This document shows, one piece after another, positions 44,611 through 55,479 of a stretch of 64,000 bases of DNA. The notes beneath the pieces were generated by a model, which was not told the origin of the DNA, searched no databases, and was given only the letters and a program-made list of their open reading frames with translations. Location of the stretch: assembly GCA_027596945.1 (NCBI GenBank), contig JADGJH010000001.1, positions 1-64,000 on the forward strand, given 5' to 3'. The translations under genes were made by a program, and so were the position numbers. The stretch's first letter is position 1; each line of letters begins with the position of its first letter. The DNA comes from Physocladia obscura (lineage: Eukaryota > Chytridiomycota > Chytridiomycetes > Chytridiales > Chytriomycetaceae).

Positions 44611-45474
44611 TCAATCTGTTATGACGCTCTCTTCAAATGGAGTATACGGAGGAGGAGGTGCAGAATCAGGAAACTCATCAACAATTAGGTCTTGATTAGT
44701 ATTGGTCGGCTTCTTTTTCTCGTCAGCAGCAACAGAGAATGACAACGTTGGATTTAAGTCTTTCGCATTAAAGTTGTTGTTGTTTGGAGTGGTGGCTGAC
44801 TGGTATGTTTCGGCCGGATTTACAGGGCCTGATGGAAAATACTGTTCTGCCGAAGACGAAGATGATGGAAAAGGCGAGATAGCAGGTCTCGCCGAAAACA
44901 CTGTGATTGGCGCAGATTGTTGAAGATGTGTTTGCAGCGGTGTTGTCATCATATTCGACGGTGGCGGTGGGAGTGGTTTAGGCTGTATGTGTTGTTGCTG
45001 TTGTGGTGGCAGTTGTGGATGACTGTGAAATAGAGGAGGAGGGGGGGGAGTTTGCGGCTCGTTGTATAGAACTGGGCGTTCCCAGATAGACCGTTTTGTT
45101 GCTATTTCTGTTTTTGTGTACGTTTTTATGAGTGTGACGCTCTATTATGCAACACGCAACTCACCGACGTAAAACGGTCTTTGATAGTTGGAGTCCCACT
45201 GCTCAATCCAACCAGGCGGAAGAGGGGTAGCTTGTAAGGGTGGTTGCGGCTGTGGATATGGATTCCATTGTTGGGGCTGAATTTGTTGTGGCTGAACTGG
45301 TTGTGGCTGGATTGGCTGGGGCATACTGTATTGCACGCCGGCATACTGGACAGGATACTGATATCGCTGCTGTTGTTGGTACGGGTACTGAGTCGCACTT
45401 TGCCCCTGTACAGCGTTTCCGGTCATCTGCAACAGGCCATTTAACTGTTGCTCAAGTTTGTTAACAATGTTCAT
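44611..45474 (-). CDS. WW-domain protein 1
   Basis: Predicted adaptor that binds proline-rich ligands. Exons 45474-45165 and 45107-44611 join in phase to 268 residues. The N-terminus has a short helix (NIVNKLEQQLNGLLQ) then a Gln/Pro/Tyr-rich region of PQP/VQP repeats. A WW domain is completed by the splice: LPPGWIEQWDSNYQRPFYV joined to EIATKRSIWERP. The rest is Pro-rich and low complexity, with a PPPPYTPF segment near the C-terminus that itself resembles a WW ligand. It is a paralogue of the next gene, with the same intron position inside the WW domain. No orthologue is identified. Confidence 0.85.
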
Positions 45475-45608
45475 GCTGTTTTTTAAGAGGCTTGACTTTT
45501 TTTGATTATTTTTTTGTTGTTTCGGATCTGTTCGACTTCACCAATCTCTTTCTCCTGCTTTGCCAATTTCTGTCATATTCACTCTCCAATGCTTCGCCCC
45601 TAGAAATT

Positions 45609-46864
45609 TTACGAATTTCTCAGGATTTCGTCTTCATAGAATCTGTTGGTAGCCTCAACCGCATCGTTCAACCGTTGATGTGAATGCTCAACTTCCCGAT
45701 CGTAATCAATTCGCGCATCATCAAGGTCCTGTTTCAGTCTTTCGGAATTCTGGTGCGACAAATTGAACGTTCCCATCAATCCACCAACTCCAGCGCCGCC
45801 GCTGAAAACGCTTCCAAGCAGATTCGAATTTGTCGAATAGCTACTTCGTTGTGCCCGGTAATGCGCGTCTTGGACACGTTTTTGCTGTTCGACTTGGGCA
45901 TCGCGGATGGTGCGTGTGTGTTCGTTCCTGAAAAAAATTTAATTTAATTTAATTTTTTTTTTACCCTAGTCCGACTTTCTTTTCAAACTCAACTGTGCAT
46001 CTTGGATTCGGCGCAGGTAGATTCTCCATGCGTCTGTGATTGCTGGCTTTGCTCCTGGAGGTGGTGCTTTCATCAAAGACGGAATTGACTGGGTATTTTG
46101 GTTTTGTTTTCATTTTGTTTTTGGTTTTTTATGCCTTTATAGAACAATTTTCATACCTGCGACAACTCCAAAGCAATTGCAACAGTTGGATCAATGACGC
46201 CAACCGAAGGGAGAGCAGGAACACCGGTGTGTTGTTGGTCGATTGAGTTTGCTGGAATGAACGGCTGCGACTGGTTTAGCTGCTGAGGAGTTTGAAGCTG
46301 CGGTGCTTGCAGAGGAGCGTTCAAATTGTAGTAGCCCGTGAGATCATTCGGGTTTTGCTTGATTGTTTCCGTTACTGACAACGTCGACGGCGGTGGGATC
46401 GAAGGCGGTGGCGGACCGGCGGGTGGAGCAAACGATGGAGGGTCCCATTGTGTTTTGCCAGTGGCGGTTTCTGTGATTTTAATGTTAAGGTTTTTTTTTT
46501 TTGAAGCTTCATTTTGGGTGGGGTTTTTTTTGGACTTGCCGACGTAAAAATTTCGTTGATACTGATCGCTGAATTGCGTGATCCAACCAGGGGGTAGAAC
46601 CGGCGCTTGATATTGCGGCGGAGTAGAAGGTGGAGCATATTGTTGCTGCTGTTGTGCGGGGAACTGTTGGCCTGGATATTGCTGTTGCCCAGGATACTGC
46701 TGATACTGTTGGCTCTGGTAAACTTGCGGCTGACCATAAGTCTGAGGAGCGTACGACTGCTGCTGTTGACCATATGATTGCTGGCCATATGGTTGTTGCC
46801 CATATGGCTGCTGCTGTTGCTTTTGGCCAGTCAGTGATCCGATCAAGTCATTCAACTTATCCAT
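45609..46864 (-). CDS. WW-domain protein 2 with coiled-coil tail
   Basis: Paralogue of WW-domain protein 1, arranged head to tail with it. Exons 46864-46540, 46470-46157, 46088-45976 and 45927-45609 join in phase to 356 residues. The N-terminus (MDKLNDLIGSLTG) precedes YGQQ/PGQQ repeats. The WW domain (LPPGWITQFSDQYQRNFYV + ETATGKTQWDPP) is again interrupted by an intron after FYV; here the donor is GC (GTCG|GCAAGT), whereas its paralogue has GTGAGT. If unspliced, the intron (69 nt) would add 23 in-frame residues inside the WW fold, which is implausible. Exons 3 and 4 add a helical, charged tail (AWRIYLRRIQDAQLSLKRK..., RLKQDLDDARIDYDREVEHSHQRLNDAVEAT) with a Gly/Ser break, absent from the paralogue. 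Confidence 0.85.
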
Positions 46865-47816
46865 TTTTCAAGTTTGATTTTTTTCAATTTTCTTTTTTGC
46901 TGTTTCTCACTTTTTTTCCATTTGCCCGGTTGATAGTGTTAGCCGGTTGGTAGTGATAGTACTACGTATTTTGGCGAATTCTCCTCTATTTTTTTTCTTG
47001 AAGTTTTACTGACNNNNNNNNNNTTTATTTTTGATTTTTTTTCTGTTCGTCCTTTATCTCGATTTTATTAATCTTAAGAATTCATATATTCATTTTAACT
47101 TTCTTCTATTTAGAATCGAATCCCTCTGCTCACATCGATGGCTGTTAGTTTTACTGATTACTAAACACTATAGCCTATTACATTTGCTTTCCAAAGACTT
47201 GGTGTTACCGGACATGATGCAAGTTCATCAGAATTTCTTATAACTCTATATTAAAATGAAATGAACAAAAGAAGTAAATATTAAAAAATACGGCTGAGCT
47301 TATTGACTACGTGGTTTAGAAAACAACATTTTGGAACGAAGTAGAGTTTTAGACTGTTTCTTCTTTGCCGTTATACTCTCTCGAGTTTTGCATTTCGCTT
47401 TCGGAATGAGCCAAGAAAAAAAAAAAAAAAAATAGTTCGGCGACCTTCTGTCAAACATTCATTAACTTGAACGTCAATGTGGCTCATCTCTTCATCCTAA
47501 TCTCGTTATTTACATAGCTTATGTACGACTTTATTACCTACAATATGCTGTAAATTAATCAAAAACCAAGTTCGACAGACACAGTGTGAAAACGAAAATT
47601 TTTTGTTGCTTCTGGAATGAACGCCGAAGTTGACGGCATTTTTTTTCTTTTTCAGCTCAAAATTCCCGCCAACATCTTTCCGAGTCAGCGCGGCACATCA
47701 ACACAAATCACCGGAAGCCCGTCAGTTCATCAGTACTTAGTACAACCATCATAATTGCATTGAATCGCATCGCATCACTCAGTAGTACTTAGTATCGTGG
47801 CATTATCGTAAGCAGA
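46865..47816. other. Intergenic with assembly gap
   Basis: 952 bp between two divergent genes (WW-domain protein 2 and the glycosyltransferase). Ten Ns at 47014-47023 mark an assembly gap next to poly-T. A 19-nt poly-A run lies near 47414. No open frame with family resemblance was seen; the gap could hide missing bases. Confidence 0.5.
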
Positions 47817-49752
47817 ATGAGTTTCCAAGCGCCGACTTCGACACAACAAGAGCAAGAGCAAGAGCGAGATCAGCTGCTACAGCAGCAACAAATGCAACAA
47901 CAGCACCAACAACCAGCGGTGCAAATGCAGCAACTCGGAGTTCCGGCTCAAGGGTACGGACATGGGTTTTTGGTGGCGAACGGACCCAGCACAAGCAACA
48001 ACAGCAACAATAACAGCCACCGGTACAGTATGTGGGCAGATTCAGAGGCGTCGGAGGCGTCGTTCGGCGGTCCGCGATTTCTACCGCCACGTCTAGCTGC
48101 CATACCGCCGCCGACAACACCGTTTGCGTACACGTATGCGGCGTCGGCGTCGGCGAGTACCAACACCGGCGCCACGGCGTACACGGCGTCGACGGATGCG
48201 GGGCTGGTAGGGTCGGGCGGAGCGGTGGATGGAGCAGGCGGCGGAATAGCGGGTGGAGTCACAACAACCACCCCGTCCACCACCACCCACTCGTATGCAA
48301 ACGACTCCGGCGCGCGTACCAATCTCGGCAACACGCGCGTTGTAATGGCGCTACTCAGTGAGCTGTGGATTGTCAACCTGGCCTTTATCCTCGGCGGCAC
48401 TTATCTTAAGTCCTTCTTCCTCGGCAATCTCCAGCAATACGAGGACTATTACCTATGGAACAGCTCGTGCTACTGGAAACTGGGCCTTCTGCTACCCCTG
48501 CCATACACCCTCATTTGCTTCTTTGGCCTCGTCCTGCCTTTCAGAACCCCAAAATTTCTCGACTATTCCCAAGACAAGAAGCGCCGAGTGGACAACTTAT
48601 ACATCCTGACCGTCACCAAAGGCGATAACCGCGACGCCGTCTACCGCGCCTGGGACGCCCACAAGCATCTTGAGCGCCTGCATCCTTCTGTCCGCGTCCA
48701 CGTTCTCACAGACGAACCCTACTTTTTCGAGGGCATCAACTGCTACACCTGTCCAACATCCTTCTCTACCTCCTCCTCCAAGTACAAGGCCCGCGCCCTC
48801 GAATGGTACCGCCAAACAATGCGTTTTTCCGAATACGACTGGATCCTGCACCTTGACGAAGAGTCAGTCATTGATGATGAATCTGTTAAGCGCATTCTCG
48901 ACTTTATTTTTTACGAAAAGGAGTTTCACTTTGGTCAAGGCGTGATCTTTTATAACCAATACAAGTATTGGAATAACTGGATTTTCACTGTTGCTGATGC
49001 TCTAAGAGTTGGTGATGATGTGTCAAGATTTCAGTTGCAGTTGAGTCTTTCAAATAATGTTTTTATTTTTCATTAACCTTTTTTTATCACTTTCATTGCA
49101 GATACACTTATTTCCACCGTCCGGTTTTTGGCGCTCATGGCTCTTTTCTTCTTACAAATGGACTCGTAGAAAATGCAGTCACTTGGGATTTGGGATCGTT
49201 GACTGAAGACTACCAGTTTGCAGTAAAAGCATGGGACCGTGGATTCCGATGTGGAAAAATTGCCGGAATAGTGCGTGAACAGAGTCCGCTCGACCTCATT
49301 GGATTCATGAAACAGAGAAGAAGATGGTACGTGGGAATCAGACGGTTGCCAAGTGTTTTACCAAAAGTGTGGTCATTTTTCTGGTCTCTCGGAATCATAT
49401 CGTTGTTTGCTTCGATTGCCTCGATTGCGCTTGGATTTGAGCTGCATTACGGGACGCCGAGATGGATGGCGATGCTCATTGACTTCAATTTTATGACTTT
49501 TGTCTACCTTTACATCCTGGGAATCTTTTTGCAGGATTTGGATAAGAAGGTTAACCCGTTGTTGATGCTTGTAAGGATTCCGACGACAATTGTTATTCAA
49601 TTCATTGCTGTTATTATGGAAGGTAGTGATTACGTTTTTTTATTTTTCCTTACTTCATTCATATGTGATTTTGACTTTTTTTTTCTTTAGGATTGGCTGT
49701 TATGTATGGGATTGCCTTCCCCCCTGCAGACTTTGACGTCATCAAAAAGTAG
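47817..49752 (+). CDS. Egghead/BRE-3-like family 2 glycosyltransferase
   Basis: Membrane glycosyltransferase (GT2 fold) resembling the beta-1,4-mannosyltransferase Egghead that builds the core of arthroseries glycolipids; fungal members have undefined acceptors. Exons 47817-49033, 49102-49622 and 49691-49752 join in phase to 599 residues. A Gln-rich and Gly/Thr-rich N-terminus of about 165 residues precedes two membrane segments (LSELWIVNLAFILGGTYL; GLLLPLPYTLICFFGLVLPF). The catalytic domain shows NLYILTVTKGDNRDAV, ILHLDEESVIDDES (metal-binding acidic motif), RPVFGAHGSF with VENAVTWDLGSLTEDYQF, and QRRRWYVGI (the QXXRW-type motif). Three C-terminal membrane segments follow. The splice after SRF restores the continuous RFQYTYFHRPVFG sequence. 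Confidence 0.88.
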
Positions 49753-50216
49753 AGAATACCTAAAACAAAAAGTCATTTGTCTCTTCTTTGTGTTTTCTTT
49801 TTCTTTTCTTTAGTTAGGCTTTATTTTTATTTTTATTATTATTTCTTGGTATTTTTGTTTCTGTCTTTTGCTACCTTCTATTTCAACTTGCCATATTAAT
49901 AAAACCGATGAAATTGAATGTGGAATTGATCTGAGTTTCGTTGATTTGTCTGGAAAATAAGCAAGAGAGCTAGTCTGAAGATATTGGAGGAATTTTCGTT
50001 TTTTTCATTTTTGTTGAGTACCGCTTTTTTGCGAAACTCGACGGCGAAAGACTGGTTTTAGATTTTCGAACTATATACAATGGGAAATACAAGATAAGCA
50101 TCCCTGTTTTCCTTAAGGTTTTTAAAAAAAAAAAAAAACACTATCGAAATGGAAATTGTAAGCAAAAATTGCGCAATTCGTAAATGACTATGGGGAACTA
50201 AAAAATAATAATAATA
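49753..50216. other. Intergenic, T-rich
   Basis: 464 bp of T-rich sequence downstream of the glycosyltransferase and upstream of the acetyl-CoA synthetase pseudogene. AATAAA near 49899 is a possible polyadenylation signal. No gene seen. Confidence 0.4.
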
Positions 50217-51577
50217 ATGACACCAACCACATTGGAGCCAAAGGCTCATGCTCCGCCAGCCAGATTTTTTGATCCGAATGACGGGCCAGTGCCGCATATT
50301 GCTACTTTTCAACAGTATAAAGATATCCATGCTGAGTCTCTCAAAAATTCAGTTGAATTCTGGAAAAAGGTTTATACTAAAATATCCACGTCTTCATAAG
50401 TACATAAAATTTTTGAAGTTAATATTCCGTCGGATAATAGACTGCTTTGGAGAACCTTGATTGGATTGTTCCTTTTAATGATGCGGATGTTAGGCAAGGG
50501 TTAGTAATTGGCTGCAATTTGTAACTATATTAGTCGGAAAAAATGGAAAATTAATTTTTTTCAGGGGTTTTCTGGAAGGCGAAATTGCATGGTTTTCCTC
50601 CGGAACTGTAAATGTCGCATATAACTGCATCGATCGGCATGCTGCGAAAGATCCAAACGCTGTCGCCATTATTTTTGAAGCTGATGAGCCCGGAAACCAC
50701 GAATACATTACCTTTGGAAATTTCCTGCGTCATGTTTGCCGCATCGCTCATGTTTTGAAAAAATTCGGTGTTAAAAAAGGTGATACTGTTTGTATTTATA
50801 TGCCTGTTCTTCCTGAAGCTGTGTATGCAATGCTGGCTTGTGCAAAAATTTGCGCTATCCATAAGTATTTAGTGGATATAAAAATATGTGTGTGTACTTT
50901 TGGCTCATCGAACTTCTTTTTTTTTTTTTTATTCTTTAAAAAATAGGGTTATTTTTGCGGGATTCTCGGCTGATGCTGTTCGTGACCGCGTTATTGATGC
51001 AAAAAGCAAGATTCTTATTACTGCCAACCAGAGTTTGCGTAGTGGCTAAGTTTTTCCTCTCAAAAAGATTGCAGATGAAGCGATTTCTCAGGCTCCGCTT
51101 GTGGAGGTTGGCAGTTTATACATTTTTAATTGATAAATCGCTAATTTTTTTTAAATGCAATACATAATACAATCGGCACTTATTACATATCCTGCATGTG
51201 CTGAATCAGCAGCTGTTGGGATCAGCGATAATATTACTGGTCAAGCTGTGGTCACGTTTTGTACACTGAAATCTCATCACGCGGACGAAGCATCTATTGT
51301 GGCAGCACTCAGACTGCAAGTTCATGCACAAATTGGAGCATTTGCTACTCCAAAAGCTGTCGTGATTGTTTCCGAACTTCCAAAAACTAGATCTGGAAAA
51401 ATTTTGAGGCGAATTTTGAGGAAGGTTGTAGGTGGCGAGATCACAGTTGCAGATATTGGAACGGAAGATGGTATCAGAAACAAATTAGGTGATATCAGCA
51501 CACTTGCGGATCCAGGAATTGTCAATCTTTTAGTTGAAAAAGTTAAGAAGGTAACGTGTTTATTCCATTCTGTATAA
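50217..51577 (+). pseudogene. Acetyl-CoA synthetase pseudogene with internal deletion
   Basis: The N-terminal and C-terminal thirds of an acetyl-CoA synthetase are recognisable, joined by plausible introns: PVPHIATFQQYKDIH, LEGEIAWFSSGTVNVAYNCIDRHA, FGVKKGDTVCIYMPVLPEAVYAMLACAKI, VIFAGFSADAVRDRVIDAKSKILITANQSL, and then, from about 51164, SALITYPACAESAAVGISDNITGQAVV with SELPKTRSGKILRRILRKV. Two lesions are clear. The codon after RSG is TAA (51047-51049) where the family has lysine, with VFPLKKIADEAISQ continuing in frame behind it. And roughly 330 residues of the AMP-binding catalytic core between PLVE and ESAL are missing; only about 60 bp separate the two parts. It therefore cannot make active enzyme. 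High retained similarity suggests fairly recent loss; a functional copy should exist elsewhere. Confidence 0.88.
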
Positions 51578-53184
51578 AAATTTTCTAAAAATTTTTAAAA
51601 GTGGATTGCTTGGAAATCATCAATAACACTGATACTCAATAAAATTAAGCAATTAAAAAAGAAAGAAAAATATCAGCAACCAAGCTTTTGTTATAGAATG
51701 TGATGTCTCTCAACAACGGCATGTTAACAGCTAAAGTTTTTTTGCCTGACTTCAGTTATTAAAATCAGAAAACGAAGCCTGGCATAACACCAATCCAGTC
51801 TTTCGGGAAGCTTGCATTATTTGATCCCAAAATAGCTGCATAATTTGACTCAATCAATTGCGAAAATATAAGGGTAAGATTTGGCTCATCTTGGTTGTTC
51901 AAGATTTGCATTCTATAAAACAAAAATTGTTTTAACAATTGCGTTTTTTGGTAACCATGACTATCAGTATATTCGGATCAATTTTTTATTGATTGATTTT
52001 TAACATAGTCAAATATAAAATGAAGTGCAATGTATTTAAAATAGCCGTAATGTCTTATTTTAAGTGCATTTTAAATACTGTATAAAGATTAGGCCCGGAT
52101 TATTTTGATATTGATTATGTGTTATTATTTCTTTTTTTTCTTCTTTTTTTCTTTGTGATTTTTCCTCAACCCACAAGTTAGAAAGTAAAGTGTATCACCC
52201 TTTTTTTTTAACCCGTTATTTTCTTTCTTTTTTTTTTTCAATTAGGAATCTGAAAAATTTCCTTTCAAAAACTTCAAAATTTGAGTTGTTATCAGTAATG
52301 TATTGCTCAGAGGACTAATTAGCTTTGCAATTAATTTTGGAATAATAATAATTACTTTCAGATAATAAACATTGAATTTTATGTGGGTTTGTTGAAAGTG
52401 GGTTTGCCAGAAATCTAATTCAATGAGAACCAGATTACACAATTGAAGAGATCTTTCTTTTTGACTGAAGATCATCATTCCATCTTTGTCTCTAAATGCT
52501 ATAAGTGAAATTGGGAGTATGTGAGCAAAACTGGAATATGAGATGTGGGAGAAAGAGCAGGTTTAGGTTTTGATTGTGTGGAATTTTTCTTGAATAATTA
52601 TTGTCCTAAGATTAAAATTGCTCATACTCTCTAACACTGAAATAGTGAAAGTCAAGATATAGTCTTTAACACAACACACCTTTTCTTTGAATTTGCACAA
52701 GTAAAAATTGTTGCTGGCTTTGAAAATTCTCTGGCTCTAGTTTTTGCTTCCTTGGGTATCTGTTGGCAAGGATAGGAGCAGATACACTGCCCCTTTTTGT
52801 TCACCTTCATACTTCCACCTTCCTTCTGTGAATCACTAATCTAATACTTTGATGTATAACTTAAGTAGTGAGGTTCTCAAACAGCAAAAGGGTACTTTGC
52901 ACAGTACATGGTGTAAAATGAAACTGCAAATTATTTTTCTTCATTGTGGGTTCCATCATATTCAATAGTTCAAATGGAGTTAGTTCTCTTAATTTTTCCT
53001 TTTTAATTTTTCCTTGTGTTTTTTTCAACAAAGGAATCCACTTTCGAGGAGCCCCTTCAAATTTAATATGAAATATTGCTATTCCTTAATTTGTTACAAA
53101 GGTAATTAGCACTCTGAACAATGCAATATTGGCACTAACTAAAATTTTGAAAATTCTGAAAGGAGCCTTTTCAAAATCCACACT
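51578..53184. other. AT-rich degenerate region
   Basis: About 1.6 kb with no intact gene. The first part contains the importin-derived relic (51674-51918, listed separately). The remainder (51920-53184) is AT-rich, with scattered fragments but no frame that I can assign. Confidence 0.45.
51674..51918 (-). pseudogene. Decayed duplicate of the 3' end of the importin-5 gene
   Basis: Sequence here aligns with 58745-59032, the 3' coding end of the intact importin gene, in the same orientation. Shared blocks in order: AAGCTTTTGTT/GAGCTTTTGTT, GTGATGTCTCTCAACA, GGCATAA, GAATTATTTGGTCC/GCATTATTTGATCC, AAAATAGCTG, ATTTGA.TCAATCA, GGCTCATCTTGG/AGCCTCATCTTGG and TTCAAGATT.GCAT. About 80 bp present in the intact gene (around 58797-58878) are lost and substitutions are frequent, so it is not coding. 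Confidence 0.8.
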
Positions 53185-54061
53185 TTATTTTTTAGGTTTT
53201 TGAAAAACTCCATGTTCATGAACAAAGAGGTTGGTTTGAATGTCTCCTTCCATAATGCTAACTTCAGCTTTGATCCATTCTAATCTTTGTAAAACATCCA
53301 GAGAATCCACAGTTAACTTGCATGAATCAAACAAAAGGCCCCAAATAGGCTCCCAAAATCGCTGCCACCACTCAACTTCTTTCAACTTGCTTTTAACATG
53401 CTCAAAAGCAACCAACACACCTCCTGGCTTCAATGCATTATAAATAGTGTGAGCGGCTTTTTCAACATTTCCAACTGAGCACAATGTCAATACACAGACA
53501 ACAGTGTCAACACGAAGGTAAGGGTCCAATTCGTTGATACCAATAGCAAGAATCTCAAAAGGGATACCAGACTTTTCTGCTGCAGCAATGATGAAAGGGT
53601 GCATATCAAGGTTTGGTTCAATGGCAATGTATTTCGAAATTTTGGTCTTTTCCTAATTTTTGTTTTTAAACTTTATTTAAATATAATTTTTTGGTACTTG
53701 CCAATAAGGGCAGTGTATGACCCAGGCCAGCACCAACATCGAGTACAATTCCAGTTGCGTTGGGGGTGATAAGTCTGGCCCGTACCTGTTTGTTATTTTC
53801 ATTAACACCATCCCCCATCCCCCCGGTCCATATGGATGCCATAATACGCTGCTGCAGCTGCCGTCCATGCAGTAGGAGTGACGGTTGGCGGAAAATTGCG
53901 AATACTGTTGGCAGAAGCGCCGCACGGAGCACACTCAGCATTTCCAGAGCAATGAGCGTCTTTTGCGCAAATGTCATTCTCTTCCCGGAATCACTGTCCA
54001 TTTTCCGTTCTTTTCTTTTCAAATTCAAAAATGTAAAAATACTTTGAGACTCTTCTTGCAT
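53185..54061 (-). CDS. SAM-dependent methyltransferase (class I, type-11-like)
   Basis: Predicted small-molecule or lipid methyltransferase; substrate unknown. Exons 54061-53702 and 53652-53185 join in phase to 275 residues. The SAM-binding motif I is GIVLDVGAGLGHTLPLL, followed across the intron by KYIAIEPN (acidic residue of motif II), DTVVCVLTLCSVGN (motif IV region) and ALKPGGVLVAFEHV (motif VI). A hydrophobic N-terminal stretch (LSVLRAALLPTVFAIF) might anchor it to a membrane. The intron starts with GC (TTATTG|GCAAGT); the nearby GT would break frame. It is the only intact gene in the degenerate 50-58.7 kb segment. Confidence 0.85.
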
Positions 54062-55399
54062 TTCATCTGCCAACTTGCTCAGTAAGCCATTATTGTGTTC
54101 CCTGACCCATGTTTCTCCAAATCCACAGCCTCAGCTGCAGCTTTCAATTTCACCTGACAAAAATTGGATGTTATTCCGCTGGCTACTGTTGATCCTTTCC
54201 CTTAAAGTTAATCTCTGTGTCCAACTCAGAAACAGTAACTCAATATTCACCATTAGAGATTACAATAGTCAACAAATAAATCTCAAAAAGGATACTTCAG
54301 ACATCTTAAGAATTCTATTTCACACAAAAAATTGATCAGAAATAATTCTTCCGGATTTAACACCCAAAGATTATACTGGGCTGTGAAAGTTAACGGCCTG
54401 GCGCGTAAGTATTTTGTCTGGATCGTTTAGCGGAAAGATGCAGGCAGCGATCGCCGAAGTCTGGAAATCCAGTTAAAAACAGTAGGAAAGAGGTTGAAAT
54501 TTTTTCACCACCAAACCCAAACTTATTATTTATGCCAACGAATTTTGAAAATACCTGGATACTCCCATTTTTTAAAAAAAAATGACTGCAAAAAAGTCGA
54601 CATATGTATATTCAAAACGCGGTATTATATAATTTAACGAAGTTCAAGATTCCTAATGAATAAAATTATGTGAACCAACCTAAACCAGTGAGTAATTGAT
54701 ATGTATCCATGTTCAGCTTAAATATCAAATACCCAACATGTTTTTAGTGATTATTTTGGAGTCCAATACTATTTTTGCCAGCCAAACATTTAAATCAAGA
54801 ATTTTTTTGCACTATTCAGTAAGAAAAATGGAACTGAAAAGCAGCACATATGTAGCGGAGCAATAAACTAGACTAAAAAAATTTCCAAACACAAGAAGGA
54901 TCTTGGAAAAGAAACCAGACTGAAACTCATGATGAAAAGCTAGTAGAAGCTCTACTACTGCATAATGTAATCAACAAATTTGCAAGAACAAATGCTAAAG
55001 CAGTTGAACCAAACATGTTCAGCTTCAATTCATCATATCTCAACAAAAAGATTGAGGATACTCAAACAGAACAAAAATATCAGATTTCCAAATATTCTCA
55101 TATTCCTCTCATTGATTAATGATGCTCATGCAATGAATTTCATGGGCATGAGAACATGTTGAGGTCCCAAGTTACTTGAAGTTCCTCCCTATCCCATCCC
55201 TGTACACAAGCATTTATTCCCACACCAAATAAAAAAATTAAATCTGGACTATCTTCAATTCAACTTAAGGTAACTTCTTGTTTTCTTGTTGACATTGAGT
55301 GACTTCCCCCTTCTGACCAAAAAATTTCTTTCACAACCATCAACAAATATCTGTTTTTTCAATAAAACTCATTCTGTGTCAACTTTATGCCATTGCACT
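54062..55399. other. AT-rich intergenic, no gene recognised
   Basis: About 1.3 kb upstream of the methyltransferase. Short open frames here (for example near 54075-54335 and 54980-55162) have no family resemblance. I see no reliable feature; it may be old transposon sequence. Confidence 0.4.
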
Positions 55400-55479
55400 C
55401 AGTAGTATCTTAAATGCCAACATCTTGCAGATCTATCCTTAAGAGTCTGAGAAGATCAGAGTAAAACTGAGCTTTTTTT

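Noticed and set aside
47803..48400. Minus-strand frames opposite the glycosyltransferase N-terminus
   Set aside because: GC-rich low-complexity coding sequence gives long antisense frames; the sense strand carries the conserved enzyme.
54421..54480. Possible tRNA-like GC-rich stretch
   Set aside because: No acceptor stem, anticodon loop or T-loop consensus could be fitted.
54980..55162. Short frame in the degenerate region
   Set aside because: No recognisable domain; probably chance or very old repeat sequence.
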